NCBI GenBank assembly: GCA_964017185.1
Contig: OZ024884.1
Coordinates: 255,501 to 319,500, forward strand
DNA: 64,000 nucleotides
Reading direction: 5' to 3'
Source: Rugalucina vietnamica
Taxonomy: Eukaryota > Mollusca > Bivalvia > Lucinida > Lucinidae
The notes beneath the pieces are model-generated. The model was not told where the DNA came from, did no database searches, and saw only the letters and a program-made list of their open reading frames with translations. The translations under genes and the position numbers were made by a program. Shown in pieces: positions 34,764 through 45,200 of the stretch; the first letter of the stretch is position 1; every line of letters starts with the position of its first letter.

Positions 34764-37155
34764 CGTCTAAAATCTTGTTATTCCATAATTTTATCATTGG
34801 AAATGAAAAAATACATAAGTAATATGAATTCTTAATATAAAAATGGTTATTTGATTTGGAAATTTCACATATATTATCGTGACCTACCTCAAAGCTATTA
34901 TCAATTTTTCATACAAATGATCAGCAAACATTTTCAGGTTTAAATATATTAATGAAATGTTTTTGTTTCTATAATTTCATCACTTAATATTTCTTTAGGT
35001 TTAGATGTATTTGGATAGTTCTACTTGAATAACATTCGTTTAATTTGTGATTGACCACCGTAATGGTAATAGACATTTGACTGATTCCTCCATTTGTTTT
35101 ACCATCTTTGTATTGTCGTTTATAAGATTACTTATTCATAACTTAGCTTATTTAATTGTTGCTGATGCCATCTTTAGTTAAAAGATTGACAAGAATACCA
35201 AATACAGTGGCACTTTCTAACTTTTCAATCACTATTATCTTTATACTTATCCAGTAAGTGCATAATTCAGCTATGTGGCAGGCTTTTTGTAAGTGTTCAG
35301 ATGTGATGCCCAGGAATAGCTTTCACTTTTAATATCAGATTTGTTTTAATTCTTCATTAAACATATCCATTATTGAAAATCTTTCTACCATTTAAATGTG
35401 GTTCTTTTTCCTATTTTTGAAATGAATATTAGAGTTATGAAAAATGCAACTGGGCAGTCAGACAAATATCCAAACTTGATGATTGAAAATCTCCAGGTTT
35501 ATAACACATTTATGAATCCATGAATGTTCATGCATTTATTTTAATAAATAGTCAATTATAAATGCAGCAAAATGTTTGTGATTTTATGCTGATAGTTGTC
35601 TTGATACTCTTCTTTAATCCTATCCTTTGTTAGAAATCATAACGGTTTTGTTAATTATATGTCAGCAAGGTAAAAAAAAACTTGTCATCTACATGTAAGT
35701 TTATAAGTTCAAAGGCCCCATTTCGATTAAGGGTTTCCAATATTGTTAAGTGTTGTAAGTATGTTTGAAACTTCCAATAATAGGTTTGCCTGCTGTAGCA
35801 GGTGATAAAATGCATGCATAAAATTAATATTCATATTAGATATGATATATGGTATGACCTGTTTCAAACAGGCTATTATATTGGTAAAATGCTGTCTAGT
35901 AAGAACATGGTTATTGCGTTAATGCTTTAAATGGATGAGAAAATAAAGAAAAAAAAAAACCACAAGTTGTTAACCAGTTCCTATTGTCTAATAGTAACTT
36001 ATCATATAATTTTATCTATTGATATTTAGTTTTTTCTCTTCATCCTATTGGTTTTGCTCCATTATATACTTGGGTGGATGAGGTGTTTTTTCTGAGGTCG
36101 TGATATAGTAATCAGCAGGAAATGAACTGTCCTTAGCCTCATTGGGTTTATTTTATGCAAAATGCTAAATCCTTTAGGTTTTCCATATGGCATTAGTTAA
36201 AGGATGTAGAAATCAACAACATAGCTGTATAAGCTTAGTAATACTTACTTAATTAATACATAAACAACATAAGTTTTGGAAAAAAATAATCAAAACAGTA
36301 AAAACGAGGTCATTGCATCATAAACACGAATACACAATAGAGAATGGCTAACTACATGTAATAGATAGAATCATGTTGTAAAATCTAATTATGAAAACTT
36401 AAAAGAATGGGTAGATATGCTTTATAAGGTCCAAGACAGGGTGCAATTTTCTCACTTAAATCAATATTCAAAATAGATATAATAGCATTGATGGTCATGC
36501 AAGACACGAAAATGTTTACCTGGAAAATTATTCACAAAAAGTTTGCTTTGTAACATGTGAATAACATAAAATACTTATAATTGGATAAATCTTTATTAAT
36601 TTTGCGTTTGTCAGAATTCTGACTTGTATCATTCAATGTTCTAGAAAAAGATGTTACCGGTCTTCAAATTTCATGCAATTTTCAGCATATAATGTAGCCT
36701 AATTTAAGGTTAAAATTATAGGTTGACAAAACCTGGAGCATGTTAAAATTGAAAATCAAACATGTGGTTACACCATTATGGAGCTAAAATTTGGGGTCGT
36801 CTGCAAAACAAATGATAATCAGCTGATTTCAATATTATGGCTATCAGCAATTATGCAAAACCACAATGATGGGGGATCTTTCTAGATCATTTTACAAACA
36901 AACAGAACTAGGAAGGGGCTATTATGACGATTATGGCCGACTTTAATCACACACACCCCTATATTCAGACCCCTCTAATACAAAATGCTGTATTTAAAAA
37001 TTTTTAAGTAGTTAAGAGAAAATCTATATTACTAGTAAAGTGGTCATGCACCAAGCAAGCAATATGCATAATATTATAAATATTAATAATATTATAAAAA
37101 TCGGTGCGTGGGCAGAACCCTATGTAAATTTCATATAGCGTGAGACCCCACCCCC
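34177..37155. mobile_element. 2,979-bp AT-rich element with GGGGTCTCA termini
   Basis: The ends carry inverted GGGGTCTCA (34178-34187, 37141-37149) and, further in, inverted GCCCACGCACC (34193-34203, 37102-37113). Copy 1 of the duplication preserves the uninterrupted site at 31319-31335 (CATTAAATTTTCAT). The interior is non-coding, with a T-run of about 47 (34717-34763). No clear target duplication: the junction differs from the empty site by one T. Superfamily unknown. Confidence 0.85.
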
Positions 37156-37231
37156 TTTCATATTCTCGAATAATAATTATAGAAACTAAAGAAAACAGTA
37201 GAAACAACAAAGGGAATACCTAATAAACTAA

Positions 37232-37478
37232 AATATATGCATGTAGGATACTTTATATATGCATGTAGGATACTTTATATATGCATGTAGGATACTTTAT
37301 ATATGCATGTAGGATACTTTATATATGCATGTAGGATACTTTATATATGCATGTAGGATACTTTATATATGCATGTAGGATACTTTACATATGCATGTAG
37401 GATACTTTATATATACATTTAGGATACTTTATATATGCATGAAGGATACTTTATATATGCATGTAGGATACTTTATAT
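37232..37478 (+). repeat. 22-bp minisatellite, about 11 units
   Basis: Same unit as at 32187; a few units vary (TACATTTAGG, GCATGAAGG). It is followed directly by TTTCATTGACTAGTTAGAG, the start of another family A copy. Confidence 0.95.
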
Positions 37479-37895
37479 GTTTCATTGACTAGTTAGAGAT
37501 TCACCACGAGGACCGAAGAACTAACTAAATGTTATGAACCACTGCAGAAGCTGAGAGTGAGGTTAGGCCCCTGTAAAACCGGTTTAAGCCCGCCAGTAAC
37601 TTTGTGTTACTGATCGTTCCAAGGCGATACTTCTGTGGTGGTTCTTTTTGTTTTATGTCTTGGTGTTTAAATTTTTTTGTGCTGTTGGCGCCTTATGTGT
37701 GTTTTCATAGTTTTAGTTAAGTTAAGGTAACTGAGTGGCCACCTATTGGGGAAAATAGCTGCTCATTCGGCCTACGATATGTTTCATGGTATAAGTACCT
37801 GATTGTTAGTTTGGTCTTTTCCCACCTCGGTTTTTGGAGTGGGAATTTTTTTCTGATTGCGCCTTTTCCTGGTCTTTGCCTACTTGTACCTTTTT
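37479..37895 (+). repeat. Family A copy
   Basis: From TTTCATTGACTAGTTAGAG through CCACTGCAGAAGCTGAGAG to TGCCTACTTGTACCTTTTT. Confidence 0.88.
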
Positions 37896-38203
37896 AAGTG
37901 ATATCAAATGGTTACTTAGCCAATGCAGTATTTCTACCCATAAGTCTGATATGTTAATATTCTGACTATAATTGAAAACTTCCGCCAATGGAGAAAAGTC
38001 ATAGAAAACCATTTATGACTCAGAGAAATGGTGATCGAAGCGGAGTGCAGCTTGTTTGGATAAATGAAAATAAAGATTAGTTAAGTTGTAAACGGGCATT
38101 TATTATGCCATGTGGAAACTGTAGATGAATGACATGTTATGTAACAATAATAAGAATAATTTTCATTTTTGCAAATATTTTATTGCTATGTACTTTAATG
38201 TAC
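37896..38203. other. Unassigned
   Basis: AT-rich sequence without recognised features. Confidence 0.4.
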
Positions 38204-38461
38204 ATTCGTTCCAATTTAATAGCGCACATGCTCCAATAACTGCACACAACAACGTCATACATTAATATCGTATTAATCGCATTAAAACTTAAACACTATT
38301 ACAAAACGATTGAAACTCGTAAATGGCATCATCATCTTCAGTGACACGGTTATTGATTGTTTTCCTTCTTAGTATGCGCTTATAAGAACGATATTTTCGT
38401 ACCATAACTGTCAGTTATTTTGAAAAGTTAAGTGCACTGTGCGCTAATTAGAGCGAATACG
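38204..38461. mobile_element. MITE with CGCTCTAATTAGCGCAC-type termini
   Basis: The left end ATTCGTTCCAATTTAATAGC plus GCAC matches, with mismatches, the reversed right end ATTCGCTCTAATTAGCGCAC. About 258 bp, non-coding. Confidence 0.65.
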
Positions 38462-38599
38462 GTAAGTATCTTTTTGTTTTAGTTTCAGGAATATTGATAA
38501 CATCTTTGAAAATTGATGTGGCCCTACAGAGCTGAAACTGGTATCAAATTATTTCTTAGGGCATTGTGCAGTGACCATGTAATTTGACGTACACTGAAG

Positions 38600-38692
38600 A
38601 GCTTTAAAACGCAAAAAATAAACAAAACAAAAACAAAAAAAAAAAAAACAAAAAAAAAAAAACAAAAAAAAAAAAACAAAAAAAAAAAAAAC
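38600..38692. repeat. Low-complexity A-rich tract with spaced C
   Basis: Runs of 12-14 A separated by single C; not a gene. Confidence 0.95.
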
Positions 38693-39699
38693 ACGAAATT
38701 TGGTGTATTTTTGCACCAAGGACATTTCAGCCTTCCTTTACAGGTGAGAGTGGTCGGTAAATGTATTCTACTTCTATTTTTACATGAAATTGGCATTTGT
38801 AAAGTTACTGACTACCCACAGCAATAAAAAGCCATTTTCCACTTTTTGCCGTGTGGCGTCTCGTTGAATTAATTAAAAAATAAATAGTTGACCATGTCAC
38901 AGCGAGCTTGTAGTAATCCATATATAATACACTTAAGTTAAAGTTTTGCCTCATTTTTGACCATTCTACGGGTCTTTGAAAATGAATCATACGGCACAAT
39001 TGATTTTTTACAAAATTTATGACGAATATGTCACATCACGTGACGTCATATTTACCATCTTTCATCTATACGGCATTGCAGCAGTCCCTCCCAGGCTCCT
39101 GGGACAGTGAAAGGTAGACGCCGGTCTGATCAACCGAACTCTTCACGTCAAGGCACTAATGTCTCTCGAGATTTGACGTAAAGACGCTATATTACGCCGA
39201 TAACGTCGACCATGACCATTCAGACAAGCTAGCATTATTATTAGGCAATCAATGCAACTGGCAAAACTTTTGCTTTTAATGAGATTGCAATGCTCTTTAT
39301 GCCAAGGAGCAAATTGTAGTCGTGCTCAATATTATTTGCAGTTTTTGATTTTATGGGTATTGCTATATCAATGACTGCTGCTCTCACAGTACTCATTATT
39401 TTGATACAAAATTCACAACCTAATTTGCTTGCAAACATATCAATGTTTATGTATGTCAAATTTCACCAAAATCGAAGTTTTATAAATATGAAAAAAAAAA
39501 TGAATTACAACTTTTCCGTTTCTAAAGCTTTTCAGTGTACAAAGCATATGGTTGTTCATTAATATTAATGAAATAACCGGCAAAACAATGAACAAACAAA
39601 ATGTCTTGCGACTGGGACAGTAAGTGTGAAGGAACCAAATTTCAGCTATCATTACTACATATGCAGGTTCATGGACATGTACATGTACGTATGTGCTTT
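38693..39699. other. Sequence upstream of gene B
   Basis: No ORF supported. A CACGTGACGTCA string at 39037-39048 combines an E-box and a CRE-like site about 700 bp upstream of gene B; whether it acts is unknown. Confidence 0.4.
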
Positions 39700-39730
39700 G
39701 AAATTTGATCAGGAATAACCGTATCGTGTG
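39700..39730 (+). promoter_or_regulatory. Block upstream of gene B conserved in gene A
   Basis: Partner of 11896-11926; 25 of 31 bases agree, all differences are transitions. It ends 29 bp before the ATG. Confidence 0.55.
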
Positions 39731-39759
39731 TCATAGATAAAGAATGTTGCAATAACATC

Positions 39760-39874
39760 ATGGCGTTAAGACGTGTTTTGTTAAGTATAATGTTTATTTC
39801 TATGTACCCGGCCGCGGAAGTAACTAACACGATTAGTGATTTCAGAGTAAATTCCAGTCCACATCAAAGATATG
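39760..39874 (+). CDS. Gene B exon 1 (signal peptide)
   Basis: 38 codons plus one base; donor G|GTGAGA at 39874/39875. Same length and phase as gene A exon 1 although the protein sequence has diverged. Confidence 0.82.
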
Positions 39875-42179
39875 GTGAGATATAATATTTATGTCTGTTT
39901 CAGTTTTAGTTAAGTTTAGGTAACTGACTGGCCACCTTTTGTGAAAATAGCTGCTCATTCAGCTTACGATATGTTTTCATGGTAAAGTGTCTGATTGTTA
40001 ATTTATTTTCCCACCTAGGTTTTTGGAGAGGGATTCTCCTTCTGATTGCGCCTTTTCCTGATCGTTTCCTACTTGTACCTTTCTTCGAATGTTAACGTAG
40101 AATATAAGAATCTTACATATGTGTCAGGTATGGATAGACAAATCTGTCCCGAGGGTCACAGTTTGGCATCACGAGACTCGCCGAGTGATGCCAAACTGTG
40201 ACCCGAGGGACAGATTTGTCTATCCATACCTGACATGAATGATGGATTCTTTTTCTTGCACGCCGTAATTCGGCGAAGCTTCATTCTTATACTATTTACC
40301 TAGAAAATTGCTACAGTGGCGGCGTCCGCCATTTTGTATTAAAACGTTTTGACGTCATCGTGACGTTTGCGCTTAGCGACGAAATTACATGACGTCCAAT
40401 ACAACCAATGTTAAAAAAGAACACTTGAACGCAGCGTGCGACGGGGTGAGATAACGAGGGTGAGATAAGAATTTCTTTCATGGGGTAAAACGTTGGATTT
40501 CTCTATCTGATGTGCAAGAACAAATTGTCACTTGTGCATTCTGTTATGAGAACATGCATTGTGCAAAAGCAGGTACAATGGCTTCTCCCTGTGAAAGAGC
40601 GAGTCATCTTGACATTTATTCGCGTTACTAAAATGATGCGTCTATATCATTTTTTCTTACATACTTCTATCCGATATACAGATAGAAAAATTCCGGTATT
40701 TTAGTGGTGGTAGATAAATCGATCTTACACTGCTGGCTTGGTTGCTCATACAAGGTAAGAAAAGCACGCGACTAAATTCGATCGCAGCTACTTGCAGCAA
40801 TAATGTTCAACAAAACGAGACTAAATTGGTGTGAATTCATTGTGTATAATCTTGATTCACACTCGTTTTCAACGAAACACAAATCAAAACTGCATCTCTT
40901 TTGACTTTGACGATTTATTAACATTTCCCACTGGAACGGATGGACCCTCGGGTTAAGATTTTCCTATCTCCACTGACCACCCATGATGGAATCTATTTAG
41001 CCCCTATCTGCCATGTGATTTTCGGCTGGGATTTTTTAATATTTTGGGTTTTGGGTTTTTAAATTAAATTATGTCGATTCCCATCCCCTCTATTCTTACA
41101 CCATTAACTACCTTTTTGTCATTATTGTACTAAATAATAAACGTGTATGTAAAATGTATGTAAAATGTGTAAAAAATGCATAATCATCAGAAAAACATAT
41201 CCGTGAAATGTATACCCTCTTAAACCCCACTTTTATATAGAAAAACTGGGGTTTGCAGGGAATACTTAATTTTCTAATTTTTGATTCAAAACATACATTG
41301 TGGGTATTCGTTAGAACCGCCTCGGCGAGGCGGTTCTAACGTGTACCCACAATGTAGGTTTTCAGCAAAAGTATAAAAAAATAACAAACTTTTTCCAATG
41401 AAAATGATACACGTGTATGTTAAATGTATGTAAAATGTATGTAAAATGTGTAAAAAAATGCATATTATCATCAGGAAAACATATCCGTGAAATGTATAAC
41501 CCCTTAAACCCCACTGTTATATAGAAAAAAAACTGGGGTTTGCAGGGGATACCTAATTTTCTAATTTTTGATTCAAAACATATATTGTGGGTATTCGCCG
41601 TTAGAAGCGCCTCGGCGAGGCGGTTCTAACGTGTACCCACAATGTAGGTTTTGAGCAAAAGTATAAGAAATATCAAACTTTTTCCAATGAAAATTTTCAA
41701 TTTTTACAACTTAAGAAAAATCTATATTAAACTAGAAAAAGTGCCTTGAGAGGCACGTATACCCCCGGCTGATAGCCACCAAGCCCCCTTCCCTACCCCC
41801 TACCTAAGCAATCCAGCACATGCTCACCCCTGACATTGAACCTCACATCACCAACGAAAAACAGTACCCTTATCAAGTACATTTTAGAAACCACCAAGTC
41901 CCCTTCCCTACCCCCTACCTAAACAACCCGGCACATGCTCACCCCTGACATTGAACCTCACATCAACGAAAGACAGCACCCTCATCAAATACATTTTAGA
42001 AATAAGCAGTGTAAAGTACTTTACATACAAACATGGGGAAGTGTAGTTTTAGAATGACATATCTATTTTAGAGCGGTATACAGAGCTGACGTGTATACCC
42101 AATCTAGGACATAAGCGCGGACATTATGGGTCAGGTCCTCAGTCCTAGATTGAAATGAAATTAAAATGTCATTCTTAAG

Positions 42180-42213
<34 letters not shown>

Positions 42214-45200
42214 AAGATGTCCTAGATTTTGACCTCTAGTCCCACCCCCAGCATGTACCCTAGTGTCTAATGTCATTAGAAACAAGGCAAACCTTATAGA
42301 GTACCTATGGGGCAAGTATGAATGATTTCTTAACATGATAGTAAAAAAAGTACAGAAAATACAATTATTAAAGAAGTTCTAGATTTTGACCTCTAGCCCC
42401 CCCCCCCCTCCCCCCGCACGTAGACCCTAGAGTCTCAAATTTACATGGTACCTATGGTCTAAGTATGAATGCGTTCTGGCAAGACTTAGTGGATGTCAAG
42501 AAAACAGACTTACAGAAAGTTTATCATGGTATATATCATATAAAAATGTGTCCTAGATTTTGACCTCTAGCCCCACCCCTGGGGACGGTAACCAGGATTT
42601 GGTGACATGAATATGAAAGCAAACCCTAAAGGGTATCTATGAACTATATAAGAATACATTCCTATGATTGTTTGTTAAGATATGAACTTAAGAGAAGAAA
42701 CATTAACATTGTAAACAGCACATTTTAAAGGTGACCTAGATTTTGACCTCCAGCCCCACCCCCGGGCATGGACCCTGGGGTCCGAACTCATGGAAACAAA
42801 GCAAACCCTATAGGGTACCTATGGTCCAAATATGAATAGTTTCTGACCATTGGTTCATGAGATATACACCTCTAGAGAAACTTTAACCAAAACTTTGACA
42901 TAAATTCTACGAACGTTCCGGAATTACGAACGAAGAAACGAACTAACGAACGAACATACGAACGGACGAACGGACGAACGGAAAAGCGAAAACTATATAC
43001 CCGTCGGCATAAATGCCGGGGGTATAAATAATATATCACGGGTATGTTTTCGTAATGCAAAACTGTCCTTGGTTGTTCTTCTGTTTTGTAGATGATTTCA
43101 ATTCAGTGAGACGACGGCGAACTTCAACAGGTACCACCGTACAAGGCTTGAAACTGGCAGGTACATATTGCGGGTTAACCAGTGTAAAATACAATAAAAT
43201 TGAGCCGTCCCGTGGAAAAACCAACAAGTTGGTTACCGACCAGGTCCAACACAAACCGGTCTGTACTGTCACAGACGCAGGCTAGAAGCTTGAAATTTCG
43301 GATTTAAGAAGAAGAGGAAGTGTAATATCCGTGTAGCGGAAACAAAGGCGCTGATCAGCTTCGCGGTTACCGCGAAGTTGATCTGCGCCTTTGTTTTCGC
43401 ATAGGCAGATTGTTGGTTTTCCCACGAGGCGGCTCAAATATAACGGTTATCACAAGAGATTATGACACGAATGACGATTTGAGTTTGTCCTTTGACAACA
43501 GTTTACCATCATCATATTGCCTTTGTTGAGTAGCACTTGCCTGTACGAGCACGTGTAATAATACGGCTATACCGCTTTACCATTTTTCGCACGAGCGGGT
43601 AAATAACGGTACATGTGAATAAATGCAATCAGTAGAGGCAAACTCTAAAACTTGGGATAGCGTTGCACATTGAAATAAAATTAAAACTGATATCCTTTAA
43701 AAATAAGCAACAATATCTAAATGTTTGCAGTAAATACGTCATAGCTGTAAACCCTAAAACGCGGGTGAGTCGATATTGTTTCCTTAGATCTACGAACGAT
43801 TTATGTTTTTATCTGTTGTCCTTCTCTTAGGAATAGCCATAAACAGTGTACTAAAGGTGGCAAAGCAGATCTATACTGATGGTTACAATAAGGTGTATGT
43901 CAAGCCCGGGGGACGAAAGAAATGTTACCAAGACTTCTATTCCGTTTCTCCCAAGAAAGTCACCAGCATAAATGGGGTATGCATGGTCACACTACATAAC
44001 TGATGTGTTTGTAGTGATATGATGGAGAGTTTGCCGTATACTATAATCGTGGGAAAACCAACAATGTGGTTTCTGAACAGGTCCGACACAAACCTGCCTG
44101 TACAAGCACAGAAAAGAGCTAGAAGCTTGAAATTTCGGATTTAAGTAGAAGAGGAATTGTACTATCCGAGTAGCGAAAACAAAGGCGCTGATCAGCTTCG
44201 CAGTTACCGCGAAGCTGATCTGCGCCTTTGTTTTCCATATGCAGATTGTTGGTTTTCCCATGAGGCGGCTCATATTATTAGACAAATAGGTTACTGTATG
44301 GGCGGCACCTCATGAATTCTTTAGGATCTCAGATACATTTTTATTTGCTATTACTGCAGCTGTAGATGTGCCGTGTAGCGGCCCTAAAAAGTCTCCCCGT
44401 ACACCATCCATAGTGCAGATTGTATTTTCGTTTTGGTCCCTTGAGATCAGCGAAGGTATTCTGAGAAGACAGAACAAAATTATCTGTTTAGATCCATTTT
44501 CTAACCAATCTTCAATATGGATTATAAGTCTTTAATCAACTATCTTTTGTGAATGTTGCAAAATTACAGTATTTCTCTTTGGCTCCATTTTGCCAAATCT
44601 ATAGGGTCACTGAAGAGGCTTAAGTAGCCAAAACCACGGCATGGCCAATCCCCTTTCTCATTAATATGCTTCCTGCTCTTAAAGGATCTCAGTTTTTTTT
44701 TTTTGGTTTTTTTTTTGCTATTACTGCAGCTGGTGTTGTGCCGTGTGGCGGCCCGTGCAGATTATATTTTATCTGTTGGCCCTTTGAGATCAGCGAGAGT
44801 ATTCTGAGAAGTCGGAAAATAATTATCGGTTTAGATTCATTTTCTAACCAATTTTTAATATATTGGGCCCTATTTGGATTATAAGTCTTTTTATCGACTA
44901 TCCTTTTTGAATGTTGCGAATTTACAGTAATGCTCTTTGGCTCCATGTTGTCAAATCTATAGGGTCACTGAAGAGTGAAGGGGCTTAAGTAGCCGAAACC
45001 GCGGTATGGTCCATCCCGTTATTCATTAATACGTTCACTGCTCTTCAGGATCTCAGTTTCATTTTTATTTATTAGACCTGTACCACTTTTCATATAGGTA
45101 AAAGCTAAAGGGATACAGTTCAAAGATTCAACTCACAGGTTTTCCGATAGGAAATAAATATGAAATAGGAATTTGCCTTATTCACTGGATTGGACAACAT

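Larger units (their letters stand above)
32640..37478 (+). repeat. Local duplication, copy 2
   Basis: Homologous to 28219-31446. It contains the uninterrupted site for the 1,575-bp element and, in addition, the 2,979-bp insertion at 34177-37155 and a longer minisatellite block. Confidence 0.9.

Noticed and set aside
38805..38999. 64-codon minus-strand ORF upstream of gene B
   Set aside because: No conservation, splice or domain evidence.
43803..44003. ORF starting MFLSVVLLLG that looks like a signal-peptide protein
   Set aside because: The first part is the pyrimidine tract of an intron; the paralogue and the phase-matched exon 1 show that coding starts at 43831.
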